64,000 bases of DNA from CAJXMH01 sp040220135 (GTDB taxonomy: Bacteria > Bacteroidota > Bacteroidia > Flavobacteriales_E > Vicingaceae): NCBI GenBank assembly GCA_040220135.1, contig JAVJTT010000009.1, positions 124,001-188,000 of the forward strand. Direction: 5' to 3'. The position numbers and the translations under genes were made by a program. The first letter of the stretch is position 1; each line of letters opens with the position of its first letter. Shown piece by piece: positions 51,690-60,599 of this stretch. Below the pieces are notes generated by a model. The model was not told the origin of the DNA. It made no database searches and saw only the letters and a program-made list of their open reading frames with translations.

Positions 51690-54308
51690 ATGAAAGATAC
51701 AGCCGAGAAAAAAGAAACGAAATCGGGCAAGGAAATTCAAACTTCTGCCGAGCCTAATTTGCAAAATGCGAAGAATTACACATATGACGAAGCAGTAGAA
51801 GCTGCCACCAACTATTTTAATGGTGATGAGCTAGCTGCAAATGTTTGGGTAAATAAATACGCTTTGAAAGATTCAGCCGGGAACATTTACGAATGTACTC
51901 CGGATGACATGCATAAAAGAATGGCCAGTGAAATTGCTCGCATTGAAAATAAATACCCAAACCCTTTAAACGAAGATGAGGTCTATGACTTATTAAAGGG
52001 GTTTAAATACATTGTTCCACAAGGTGGCCCAATGACGGGAATTGGCAACAAACATCAAATTGCATCATTGTCTAATTGCTTTGTAATCGGCAACAAAGGA
52101 TTGGCAGATTCTTACGGTGGAGTTTTAAAAATTGATGAGGAACAGGTTCAGTTAATGAAACGAAGAGGAGGAGTTGGACATGACCTTTCTCACATCAGAC
52201 CAAAAGGCAGTCCGGTTATGAATTCGGCTCTAACCTCAACTGGCATAGTACCTTTTATGGAGCGTTATTCAAACTCTACCCGAGAAGTAGCTCAAGATGG
52301 CCGCAGAGGTGCCTTAATGTTAAGCGTTTCAGTAAACCACCCCGATGCGGAAGGTTTTATTGACGCCAAAATGGACGGCACCAAAGTTACCGGCGCTAAC
52401 GTTTCAGTTAAAATTACTGACGACTTTATGAAGGCGGTAGTGGATGACAAGCCATTTAAGCAGCAATACCCAATTGAAGGAGACAATCCAGTTTACGAAA
52501 CTGAAACCAACGCCAAGAAATTGTGGAACAAAATTGTTCACAATGCGTGGAAATCAGCAGAGCCCGGAATTTTATTTTGGGATACCGTAACCAATGAATC
52601 TATTCCAGATTGTTATGCTGACTTGGGCTTCAAAACCGTATCGACAAACCCTTGCGGTGAAATACCTCTTTGTCCATATGACAGCTGTCGTTTGTTAGCG
52701 GTTAATTTGTTTAGTTATGTTGACAAGCCTTTCACTGAGGAGGCTTCTTTCAACATGCCTAAATTTAAAAAGCATGCCCGTTACGCCCAGCGTATTATGG
52801 ATGACATTGTAGATCTTGAAATGGAGAAGATCGATGCCATTATCAAAAAGATTGAAGATGACCCTGAGAACATCGAAATAAAAAGAACTGAACTTACGCT
52901 TTGGAAAAAAATCAAGCAGAAATGTATTGAAGGAAGAAGAACCGGTGTTGGTATTACTGCTGAAGGCGATATGTTAGCCGCCCTTGGTAAAAGATACGGA
53001 ACAGATGAAGCACTAGACTTCTCCGTAAAAGTCCACAAAACACTAGCCTTAGAGGCTTACCGTTCATCGGTAGAAATGGCTAAAGACAGAGGTTCTTTCC
53101 CTATCTACGATTCGATTCGTGAAGAGAAAAACCCGATGGTGAACCGCATTAAGGAAAGTGATCCTGCTCTTTATGAAGACATGGTTAAGTACGGTAGAAG
53201 AAATATTGCGTTGTTAACCATTGCTCCTACAGGAACTACCAGTTTGATGACCCAAACCACTTCAGGTATTGAACCAGTGTTTATGGTAGCCTACAAGCGA
53301 AGAAAAAAAGTAAATCCCAACGACACAAAATCAAGAGTTGATTTTGTGGATGAAGTAGGCGATTCTTGGGAAGAATACAATGTATTCCACCACAACTTCA
53401 AAACTTGGTTAGAAACCAAGGGCTACGATATTGAGGAAGTTTCTACATACTCTCAAGAGGAGCTCAACCCGATTATTGAAAAATCTCCATATTATAAAGC
53501 AACCGCCAATGATGTAGATTGGGTAGCCAAAGTAAAAATGCAAGGAGCCGTTCAAAAGTGGGTAGATCACTCCATTAGTGTTACGGTAAACGTTCCCAAC
53601 GATATTTCTGAAGAAATGGTAGGAAAAATCTACGTTGAAGGCTGGGAAAGTGGTTGTAAAGGAATTACCGTTTACCGCGATGGTTCTCGCTCTGGCGTAT
53701 TAGTAAGCAATGACGATAAAGGCAAGAAAACAGAAGAGGAGAAAGTAGCCTTTATGGAAACGCAAGCGCCAAAACGACCAAAAGTATTGGAAGCTGACAT
53801 TGTGAAGTTTAATAACAACCATGAAAAATGGATTGCCGTTGTTGGTACGATTGATGGAAGACCTTATGAGATTTTTACGGGTAAGGCAGAGGATTCCTTC
53901 TCGATTTTAGGTCAGGTAGACCACGGTTGGGTAATCCGAAACAAGACTGAAGACGGTAGAGCTAGGTATGACTTCCAATACGAAGACAAAGACGGTTATA
54001 AAACCACTATTGAAGGTTTATCTAGAACCTTTAACCAAGAATATTGGAACTACGCCAAATTAATTTCAGGAGTACTTCGTCATGGAATGCCAATTGCCTT
54101 TGTGGTTGACATGGTCAATAACCTTCACCTTAGCGATGAAAGTTTGAATACTTGGAAAAACGGGGTTCAAAGAGCCTTGAAAAAATACATCCCAGACGGA
54201 ACTAAAATTGATGGCCAGCACTGCCCTGAATGTAGCTCTGAAGAAGGTTTAATGTTTAAAGAAGGTTGCTTAACCTGTTCTGATTGTGGATACAGTAAGT
54301 GTGGCTAA
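51690..54308 (+). CDS. nrdJ: Adenosylcobalamin-dependent (class II) ribonucleotide reductase
   Basis: Reduces ribonucleotides to deoxyribonucleotides using a B12-generated thiyl radical, with no oxygen requirement. The 872-residue protein (ATG at 51690; a TTG two codons earlier is possible) has LSNCFVIGN (first redox Cys), GRRGALM, STNPCGEIPL (radical-site Cys and catalytic Glu), TGTTSLM, and a C-terminal tail with zinc ribbon CPEC...CLTCSDCGYSKCG. It depends on cobalamin, and no B12 synthesis or uptake genes are in the window. A terminator follows. Confidence 0.95.
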   Translation: MKDTAEKKETKSGKEIQTSAEPNLQNAKNYTYDEAVEAATNYFNGDELAANVWVNKYALKDSAGNIYECTPDDMHKRMASEIARIENKYPNPLNEDEVYDLLKGFKYIVPQGGPMTGIGNKHQIASLSNCFVIGNKGLADSYGGVLKIDEEQVQLMKRRGGVGHDLSHIRPKGSPVMNSALTSTGIVPFMERYSNSTREVAQDGRRGALMLSVSVNHPDAEGFIDAKMDGTKVTGANVSVKITDDFMKAVVDDKPFKQQYPIEGDNPVYETETNAKKLWNKIVHNAWKSAEPGILFWDTVTNESIPDCYADLGFKTVSTNPCGEIPLCPYDSCRLLAVNLFSYVDKPFTEEASFNMPKFKKHARYAQRIMDDIVDLEMEKIDAIIKKIEDDPENIEIKRTELTLWKKIKQKCIEGRRTGVGITAEGDMLAALGKRYGTDEALDFSVKVHKTLALEAYRSSVEMAKDRGSFPIYDSIREEKNPMVNRIKESDPALYEDMVKYGRRNIALLTIAPTGTTSLMTQTTSGIEPVFMVAYKRRKKVNPNDTKSRVDFVDEVGDSWEEYNVFHHNFKTWLETKGYDIEEVSTYSQEELNPIIEKSPYYKATANDVDWVAKVKMQGAVQKWVDHSISVTVNVPNDISEEMVGKIYVEGWESGCKGITVYRDGSRSGVLVSNDDKGKKTEEEKVAFMETQAPKRPKVLEADIVKFNNNHEKWIAVVGTIDGRPYEIFTGKAEDSFSILGQVDHGWVIRNKTEDGRARYDFQYEDKDGYKTTIEGLSRTFNQEYWNYAKLISGVLRHGMPIAFVVDMVNNLHLSDESLNTWKNGVQRALKKYIPDGTKIDGQHCPECSSEEGLMFKEGCLTCSDCGYSKCG

Positions 54309-54342
54309 TCACCCACTAATAAGCAACTGAGTTTTGTGTGCC

Positions 54343-54373
54343 AAAAGTCCTGCTGTTTAGCAGGACTTTTTTT
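54343..54373 (+). terminator. Rho-independent terminator after nrdJ
   Basis: A 12-bp perfect stem (54343-54354 with 54359-54370) around GTTT is followed by T residues. It lies 34 bp past the nrdJ stop and ends before the small lipoprotein gene. Confidence 0.9.
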
Positions 54374-54390
54374 GTGCCTAACTTTGCCCT

Positions 54391-54579
54391 ATGTCAATTA
54401 AAAGATTGCCTCTTCTTCTCCTCCTTGTTCTCTTTCTCTCGGCTTGTTCAAGTGGGGCTAAAGGCTACCGCAAAAACAAAACCAAAAAGAAAAAATGTGA
54501 TTGCCCTTCGTGGAGTTACCATCAAGTAGAATCAACTAAAAATTCAAGCTATGATTTTAAAGGCTATCACTACATTTAA
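54391..54579 (+). CDS. Small lipoprotein upstream of feoA
   Basis: A 62-residue exported lipoprotein. The strongly hydrophobic signal peptide (LPLLLLLVLFLSAC) places the lipidated Cys at residue 19. The mature part is a short basic stretch (KNKTKKKK), then CDCPSW and a Tyr-rich tail. No family is recognised. It sits between the nrdJ terminator and feoA, 33 bp before the latter. The Cys pair and location invite a link to iron uptake, which is speculation. Confidence 0.75.
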   Translation: MSIKRLPLLLLLVLFLSACSSGAKGYRKNKTKKKKCDCPSWSYHQVESTKNSSYDFKGYHYI

Positions 54580-54591
54580 ACGTATTTTTGC

Positions 54592-54612
54592 TATTTAGAC
54601 TATTTCTAAATA
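54592..54612. promoter_or_regulatory. Palindrome abutting the feoA start codon (candidate iron operator)
   Basis: Two perfect 8-bp arms, TATTTAGA (54592-54599) and TCTAAATA (54605-54612), are separated by 5 bp and end at the base before the feoA ATG. Size and symmetry fit a metal-dependent DtxR- or Fur-type repressor site controlling ferrous-iron uptake. The regulator is not in the window. Confidence 0.55.
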
Positions 54613-54843
54613 ATGACTCAAATTCTAACTCTTGCAGATTGTAAAGTAGGCGACAAAGTCACCCTGAGTAAGGTATTGGATGAACAATTAACCATACAAC
54701 TTTACAGCATGGGCTGTGTTTTAGGAGAGGAGTTAACTTTAGAGAGGATTGCACCCTTTGGGGAGCCGATGATCATTAGAGTTGAAGATAGCTTCATCAG
54801 TTTAAGGAAAGATGATGCTAAAAAGATGCAAATTGTAAGATAA
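54613..54843 (+). CDS. feoA: FeoA family ferrous iron transport protein
   Basis: A 76-residue cytoplasmic SH3-like beta-barrel protein that supports the FeoB transporter. It shows the FeoA pattern TLADCKVGDKVTL, LYSMGCVLGEELTLERIAPFGEPM and a terminal ISLRKDDAKKMQI. A single bp separates its stop from the feoB TTG start. It is probably controlled by the palindrome directly before its ATG. Confidence 0.93.
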   Translation: MTQILTLADCKVGDKVTLSKVLDEQLTIQLYSMGCVLGEELTLERIAPFGEPMIIRVEDSFISLRKDDAKKMQIVR

Positions 54844-54844
54844 G

Positions 54845-56833
54845 TTGGAGGAAGTAAAAACGACAGCGACAAAGAAATCTAGCACAAAAGACAAGATCAG
54901 ATTGATCTTGGTAGGCAATCCAAATTCGGGAAAATCTACTTTGTTTAACGCCCTTACTGGCTTAAACCAACGTATCGGAAACTTTCCCGGTGTAACGGTA
55001 GAGAAAAAGACAGGAACAGTACGCTTAAATCCAACACTTAAAGCTGAAGTAATTGACCTTCCGGGAACTTATAGTTTAAGTCCTAGATCGGAAGATGAAA
55101 AGGTCACATACGACTACTTGATAGATCATGATAGAACAGATCTTGAAGAAATCGTAGTGATTATTGCCGATGCTTCAAGTCTAAAAAGAAATCTACTTCT
55201 CGCCACCCAACTAATCGACCTTGAACACCCAACCATCTTGGCGCTTAACATGATGGACATTGTGGAGCGTAACAAGCAAAGCATTGATGTGGAACAGTTG
55301 GAAAAGGAATTAGGCATTCCGGTAGTTCCTATGAATGCTAGATTGGGTAAAGGAGTTGACAAGCTAAAGGAAAAAGTAGTCAATTTTAAATATAAAAAAG
55401 CTCCAAAGATAGTTGAGGATCATCATGAAAAAGACCCTCTTGACAATACCATCAAGCGGTTTGAAAAGATCAAACAAATCCTAAAGAAAACCTTCAATAC
55501 TGAAGGGCCGGCCAAGACTGCAGAAGTCACAAAAAAAATAGACAGCGTGCTAACCCATTCTGTTTGGGGCTTTGTTATCTTTCTATTTATTCTGTTTTTG
55601 ATTTTCCAGGCCATATTTTCATGGTCTACTTACCCCATGGATTGGATTGAAAATGGATTCTTAGTGTTTGGAAATTGGCTTTCCAATACGCTGCCGACGG
55701 GAGTTTTAAATGACCTTCTGGTAGAAGGAGTGATAGCAGGCTTAGGAGGTATCGTCATTTTTATCCCTCAGATTGCCTTGCTCTTCATGTTCATCGCAAT
55801 TTTGGAAGACAGTGGTTACCTGTCTCGAGTCAGCTACCTAACTGATACAGTCTTAAAGCGCTTTGGCCTAAATGGACGATCGATTATTCCACTACTTGGA
55901 GGGGCTGCATGTGCCGTTCCTGCCATTATGAGTGCAAGAACCATTGCTAATAAAAAAGAAAGACTACTAACTATTTTCGTCACTCCTTTAATTAGCTGTT
56001 CGGCCAGAATTCCGGTTTACACTTTACTTATTGCCTTGGTGATACCTGCTGAAAAACAACTATTGGGTTTTAACCTGCAAGGGGTAGTTATGATGGCGCT
56101 TTATTTATTGGGCTTTGTAGCTGCTTTGCTTACTGCCTTGGTAATGAAATATTGGGTAAAGTCTAAAGAAAGAAGTCATTTTATCATGGAATTGCCCATT
56201 TATAGAATGCCACGTTGGAAAAATGTAGGCACAACTATTTTCAACAAGGTAAAAGTATTTCTATTTGAAGCCGGTAAGATTATTATTGCTGTGTCTATTG
56301 TGCTGTGGGTACTTTCCTCCTATGGCCCAGGAAATGAAATGGCCCAAGTGGATCAGAAGTATGAAAAAATCAAAAATGACCCAACAAAAGAATTAAGCCT
56401 TACTCAAGATCAAATTGCAAGTGAAAAATTAGAGGCTTCTTATGCCGGACATATCGGAAAGTTCATTGAACCGGCTATTAAGCCCTTAGGTTTTGATTGG
56501 AAAATAGGAATCTCAATCATTACATCCTTTGCAGCAAGAGAAGTATTTGTGGGTACTATGGCCACTTTATACAGTGTAGGTGATGAAGAGAACACCGCTT
56601 CCATAAAAGAAAAAATGGCCAGAGCCACACACCCACAAACCGGCGAAAAAGTATACACCAAAGCTACTGGCTACTCCCTTTTAATTTTCTATGCTTTTGC
56701 CTTGCAATGCATGGCTACAGTTGCCATAGTGGTAAAAGAAACCGGAGGTTGGAAGTGGCCCATTTTACAATTGTTGTACATGGGAGCATTGGCTTATTTT
56801 GCTAGCTTATTCGTTTTCCAGATGTTTTCTTAA
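54845..56833 (+). CDS. feoB: Ferrous iron transporter B
   Basis: Inner-membrane Fe(II) transporter of 662 residues with an N-terminal GTPase: G1 GNPNSGKST, G2 region NFPGVTVEKKTG, G3 DLPGTYSL, G4 LNMMD. The helical spacer spans ~160-230. The membrane domain with two Gate motifs follows: the segment with GGAACAVPAIMSARTI and a later one with SFAAREVFVGTM. TTG start, translationally coupled to feoA. Its stop is one base before the SprT-like ATG. Confidence 0.95.
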   Translation: MEEVKTTATKKSSTKDKIRLILVGNPNSGKSTLFNALTGLNQRIGNFPGVTVEKKTGTVRLNPTLKAEVIDLPGTYSLSPRSEDEKVTYDYLIDHDRTDLEEIVVIIADASSLKRNLLLATQLIDLEHPTILALNMMDIVERNKQSIDVEQLEKELGIPVVPMNARLGKGVDKLKEKVVNFKYKKAPKIVEDHHEKDPLDNTIKRFEKIKQILKKTFNTEGPAKTAEVTKKIDSVLTHSVWGFVIFLFILFLIFQAIFSWSTYPMDWIENGFLVFGNWLSNTLPTGVLNDLLVEGVIAGLGGIVIFIPQIALLFMFIAILEDSGYLSRVSYLTDTVLKRFGLNGRSIIPLLGGAACAVPAIMSARTIANKKERLLTIFVTPLISCSARIPVYTLLIALVIPAEKQLLGFNLQGVVMMALYLLGFVAALLTALVMKYWVKSKERSHFIMELPIYRMPRWKNVGTTIFNKVKVFLFEAGKIIIAVSIVLWVLSSYGPGNEMAQVDQKYEKIKNDPTKELSLTQDQIASEKLEASYAGHIGKFIEPAIKPLGFDWKIGISIITSFAAREVFVGTMATLYSVGDEENTASIKEKMARATHPQTGEKVYTKATGYSLLIFYAFALQCMATVAIVVKETGGWKWPILQLLYMGALAYFASLFVFQMFS

Positions 56834-56834
56834 A

Positions 56835-57455
56835 ATGCCCACCGTTTTACTGAAATACATTCCAGAGGCCTCACTTCCCTTAGTTGCTGAATGGTTAAAA
56901 GCATACAAACTACACTTAAAAATTAGCAAAAGCAGAAAAACAAAGTTGGGCGACTTTAGGCCAGCTAATGGCGGCAAACCGGCAAGAATTTCCGTTAACG
57001 GAGATTTAAATCCCTACCATTTTTTAATCACCCTTACCCATGAAGTTGCACATGCCGCTGTTTGGGAAAAATACCGGCGAAAAGCATTACCCCATGGTAA
57101 AGAATGGCAAAACACTTACAGCCAGATGTTAGACCAAATGCGCAAAAGAGTTGATTTCCCGAAAGAATTAAATGCCGCATTAGACCAACATTTAAACCAG
57201 CCCAAAGCTTCAAGTTGCAGTGACCCCAATTTATATCGAGCGCTCAAAAAGTTAAATCCTCAAACGAATGAGGTTCTTTTGGAAGACTTAGCTGAAGGCA
57301 GCATTTTTAGTTTTCATAAAAAGAGAGTTTTTAAAAAAGGAGCAAAAAGGAGAAGTCGCTTTGAATGTGTGGATCAAAAAAACAAAAAGCTCTATCTCAT
57401 TAGTGGCTTGGCAGAGGTTGAAAAAATCGAGTCTGAGCAGCTTAAACGCTCTTAA
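56835..57455 (+). CDS. SprT-like zinc metallopeptidase domain protein
   Basis: A 206-residue cytoplasmic protein. The HEVAHAAVW (HExxH) zinc motif is near residue 76, followed by HGKEWQ, which supplies the third His ligand, as in SprT/Spartan. The C-terminal half carries no recognised zinc ribbon; it has Lys-rich segments that could bind nucleic acid. Eukaryotic Spartan cleaves DNA-protein crosslinks; the bacterial role is unclear. The ATG at 56835 starts the domain, although the frame is open back into feoB. Confidence 0.85.
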   Translation: MPTVLLKYIPEASLPLVAEWLKAYKLHLKISKSRKTKLGDFRPANGGKPARISVNGDLNPYHFLITLTHEVAHAAVWEKYRRKALPHGKEWQNTYSQMLDQMRKRVDFPKELNAALDQHLNQPKASSCSDPNLYRALKKLNPQTNEVLLEDLAEGSIFSFHKKRVFKKGAKRRSRFECVDQKNKKLYLISGLAEVEKIESEQLKRS

Positions 57456-57535
57456 ACAAAACTTTCCATTCCTGTAAAAAACTACCAAGCGGCTTTTCTA
57501 TTTCATTACTTTTGAATTTCAAAATTTTCATCAAA

Positions 57536-58615
57536 ATGGAACGACAAAATAATTATTGTGTAATCATGGCCGGTGGCATTGGAAGCCGTTTTTGGCCCAT
57601 GAGTAGAACTCAATTTCCCAAGCAATTTATCGACATATTAGGTACCGGTCAAACTTTGATTCAGCAAACCTTTGATCGTCTTGAGAAATTAGTTCCAAAA
57701 GAGAACATTTTGATTGTTACCAATGAGCTTTACAAGCAGTTAGTAATCGACCAACTAGGCGTTTCAGAAGACCAAGTACTTTGCGAGCCTAGCCGGCGAA
57801 ATACCGCTCCTTGTATCGCGTATGCCAATTACAAGATTGCCAAGCAGAATCCAAATGCAAACATTATTGTAGCCCCGGCTGACCATTTAATTTTAAAAGA
57901 GCAAAAGTTTGTAGAGGTAATGGAAAAAGCCTTAGCCTTTACAGCAGAAAATGATGCTTTGGTAACGCTAGGCATCAGCCCAAGCCGACCGGATACCGGT
58001 TACGGCTATATTCAATTTGACGACAGCGATGATTCGGATATTAAAAAGGTTAAAACTTTTACCGAAAAGCCTGACCTAGAGCTTGCTAAACAGTTTTTGG
58101 ATAGTGGAGATTTCAGCTGGAATTCTGGCATGTTTATTTGGAGTATTGCCTCTATTAATAAAGCTTTCGAAAAACTACTTCCTGAAATGGATGGCTTGTT
58201 TAAAGAGCAAAATGACGCCTTTAATACAGCAGGTGAAGCAGAAGCCATTGAAAAAATATATGCCGTTTGCAAAAGCATTAGCATTGATTACGGCATCATG
58301 GAGAAGTCTGAAAACGTTTATGTGATTAGCGCTGACATCGGTTGGTCTGACTTAGGAACTTGGGGCTCTATCTATACACACCTAGACCAAGACGAAGCAG
58401 GCAATGCCGTGGTAGGCAAAAACGTGATGATGTACGATTCTGAAGATTGCATTGTAAGTGTTCCCAAAGATAAATTAGTAGTCCTCCAAGGTTTGAAGGA
58501 CTACATTGTGGTTGAGGCTCATGATACTTTACTCGTCTGTAAAAAAGAAGACGAGCAAAAGATCAAACAATTCGTTACCGATATTAAACTAGATAAGGGC
58601 GAGAAATTTGTGTAA
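57536..58615 (+). CDS. Mannose-1-phosphate guanylyltransferase
   Basis: Makes GDP-mannose from mannose-1-phosphate and GTP for surface glycans. The 359-residue protein has the nucleotidyltransferase motif MAGGIGSRFWPMSRTQFPKQF, EPSRRNTAPCIAYA, PADHLI, the FTEKPD mannose-binding motif, and WNSGMFIW. It is the short form with only a partial C-terminal beta-helix and no fused phosphomannose isomerase. The ATG at 57536 (MERQNNY) is preferred over the upstream in-frame start at 57512. It is convergent with the SulP gene. Confidence 0.92.
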   Translation: MERQNNYCVIMAGGIGSRFWPMSRTQFPKQFIDILGTGQTLIQQTFDRLEKLVPKENILIVTNELYKQLVIDQLGVSEDQVLCEPSRRNTAPCIAYANYKIAKQNPNANIIVAPADHLILKEQKFVEVMEKALAFTAENDALVTLGISPSRPDTGYGYIQFDDSDDSDIKKVKTFTEKPDLELAKQFLDSGDFSWNSGMFIWSIASINKAFEKLLPEMDGLFKEQNDAFNTAGEAEAIEKIYAVCKSISIDYGIMEKSENVYVISADIGWSDLGTWGSIYTHLDQDEAGNAVVGKNVMMYDSEDCIVSVPKDKLVVLQGLKDYIVVEAHDTLLVCKKEDEQKIKQFVTDIKLDKGEKFV

Positions 58616-58641
58616 GAAGAAGCTTAATAGTCAGCTTCTTC
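58616..58641. terminator. Stem-loop between convergent mannose-1-P guanylyltransferase and SulP genes
   Basis: A 9-bp perfect stem, GAAGAAGCT (58616-58624) with AGCTTCTTC (58633-58641), encloses an 8-nt loop that contains the SulP stop codon. There is no T-run on either side, so termination is only a possibility. Confidence 0.35.
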
Positions 58642-60201
58642 ATACTTGATTTTTCCGCGTTTTACTTCCACTTTAATGTTTCTTTCTTTGGCGGTAGTTT
58701 TACTGAAGTTACCAATGATCTCAAGCACATCATAATGCACCCTAATGGAGTCGGACATATCAATTTCAACTTCAGTGCCCGGTTCTATTTTATTTAACTC
58801 TTGTTGGATTGATGCTTTGTTTAAGAAAGAAACTTCTTCAGATAGTTTCATTCTAATCTTACGCCCTCCATTATCGCTTTCCTTTTTATGAAGGAAGAAT
58901 GAATTCTGGAAATTCTCTAATAGAATCACAAACATGGCTACCCCGACGCCTAAGCCAATTCCAATTAATAGATCAGTAAATACAATTCCAATAATGGTAA
59001 TAACAAAGGGAAGAAACTGCTTGGGGCCAAGACTATACATTTTCTTAAACAAACTAGGCTTCGCTAACTTAAACCCGACAACAAATAAAACACTTGCCAA
59101 TACTGCTAGTGGAATATAATTTAAGACTGTTGGTATTAAAATGACACTAATCAACAACAAAAAGCCATGAATAATGGCCGACATTTTGGTTTTCCCGTTA
59201 GATTGTATGTTGGCAGAACTTCTCACTATAACTTGAGTAACTGGCAAACCTCCGATTAGTCCGGATACCATATTACCGGTACCTTGAGCCAATAGTTCTC
59301 TGTTAGTTGGCGTTACTCGCTTACTCGGATCCAATTTATCGGTTGCCTCTACACTAAGTAAAGTTTCTAGACTTGCTACAACAGCAATGGTAATTCCAAC
59401 AATGTATATCTCTGGCTTACCTAACTGACTAAAATCCGGCAAAGTAAACTGGCCAAAGAATGAACTCATGTCATCGGCCACCGGCACACTAACTAAATGA
59501 CCTTGTTCAATCGCCCATTCTGGAGCAAATTTGCTCGTTAGCAATTGATAAACAATACCAAAAACTACCGCAACAATAGGACCCTGAATAATGGTAAATA
59601 TCTTTCCTTTTTTCATCAGTACTTGCTCCCAAATAATCAGAATAAACAATGCTACCGAGGCAACCAAAATTGCAGGGGGAGATATATAATCTAACATATT
59701 GACCAACTCTGAAAAAGTATTTTCTCCATCCGGCTGCATAAAATCCAAATCACCCTCATAATCTGCATCGTAGCCAAAGGCATGCGGAATCTGTTTCAAT
59801 ACTATGATAATACCTATTCCACTCAACATCCCTTTTATAACTGCTGAAGGAAAATAATAGCCAATAATTCCGGCACGAACAATTCCCAGTATAATTTGAA
59901 TTAAGCCACCTATCATTACAGCTAAGAGAAAAGTTTCATAGCCTCCTAAATCTTGAATGGCATTGAGCACAATTACGGCCAAACCCGCTGCCGGACCACT
60001 CACCCCCAATGAGGATCCACTCAATGACCCAACGACAATTCCGCCTACAATTCCGGCAATTAATCCTGAAAATAATGGTGCTCCACTCGCTAATGCAATA
60101 CCAAGACAAAGTGGAAGTGCAACAAAGAAAACAACTATACTGGCAGGCAAATCCTGCTTTAAATTTTTAAACATGTCCATCGAAAATAAAGATTGCATCA
60201 C
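58624..60201 (-). CDS. SulP family anion transporter with STAS domain
   Basis: Inner-membrane carrier of 525 residues with ~12 membrane segments and a C-terminal STAS domain (~430-515, IDMSDSIRVHYDVLEII). It shows the SulP core DLPASIVVFFVALPLCLGIALASGAP and the GLIGGLPVTQVIVRSSAN motif. It lies in the same direction downstream of a beta-carbonic anhydrase, a common bicarbonate-transport pairing, so bicarbonate is the most likely substrate; sulfate is possible. The ATG at 60201 is preceded by an AG-rich sequence; the alternative ATG at 60174 begins the conserved domain directly. Confidence 0.9.
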   Translation of the reverse strand: MMQSLFSMDMFKNLKQDLPASIVVFFVALPLCLGIALASGAPLFSGLIAGIVGGIVVGSLSGSSLGVSGPAAGLAVIVLNAIQDLGGYETFLLAVMIGGLIQIILGIVRAGIIGYYFPSAVIKGMLSGIGIIIVLKQIPHAFGYDADYEGDLDFMQPDGENTFSELVNMLDYISPPAILVASVALFILIIWEQVLMKKGKIFTIIQGPIVAVVFGIVYQLLTSKFAPEWAIEQGHLVSVPVADDMSSFFGQFTLPDFSQLGKPEIYIVGITIAVVASLETLLSVEATDKLDPSKRVTPTNRELLAQGTGNMVSGLIGGLPVTQVIVRSSANIQSNGKTKMSAIIHGFLLLISVILIPTVLNYIPLAVLASVLFVVGFKLAKPSLFKKMYSLGPKQFLPFVITIIGIVFTDLLIGIGLGVGVAMFVILLENFQNSFFLHKKESDNGGRKIRMKLSEEVSFLNKASIQQELNKIEPGTEVEIDMSDSIRVHYDVLEIIGNFSKTTAKERNIKVEVKRGKIKYEEADY

Positions 60202-60260
60202 TTTCTTCTTCTACAAAAGTGATGAGTGAAATAAATAAGTGAGAATACGGTATTTTAACC

Positions 60261-60584
60261 TTATCCGATGGATTCAGGAGGTGGGGTAGCTACCTCTAAA
60301 TAGCCATTGTCTAACTTTCTGTAGTGATGACGAAAAGCTAGAGTGTGAGAAGAGTTACACTTCTCTAATGAGGGAAAGTTAGATTGTTTCTCAAAGGACT
60401 CCTTCACTTCTTTTACCTCATTATTAGAGGTTTCGTTCTCTTCTTCTTGGGCTGAGAGATTGTAACACATTTTTTCTTCGCCGAATAAAGATGAGAAATA
60501 GGAGACATTCTGAATCCCGGCTAAACCAAAGAAGGTAAAGACCGAGACAATCAACATGAAGTACGTTTTAGACAGAAAACTCAC
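60261..60584 (-). CDS. Small membrane-anchored or exported protein between SulP and carbonic anhydrase
   Basis: A 107-residue protein with one N-terminal hydrophobic helix (~residues 6-26), an acidic Glu-rich middle (QEEENETSNNEVKEVKES), and a C-terminal HHYRKLDNGYLEVATPPPESIG. Two Cys lie outside the helix. I recognise no domain. Its position between the SulP transporter and carbonic anhydrase genes, all on one strand (59-bp and 15-bp gaps), suggests an accessory of the bicarbonate module. That role is inference. Confidence 0.75.
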   Translation of the reverse strand: MSFLSKTYFMLIVSVFTFFGLAGIQNVSYFSSLFGEEKMCYNLSAQEEENETSNNEVKEVKESFEKQSNFPSLEKCNSSHTLAFRHHYRKLDNGYLEVATPPPESIG

Positions 60585-60599
60585 CCTTTCAATTCTAAT

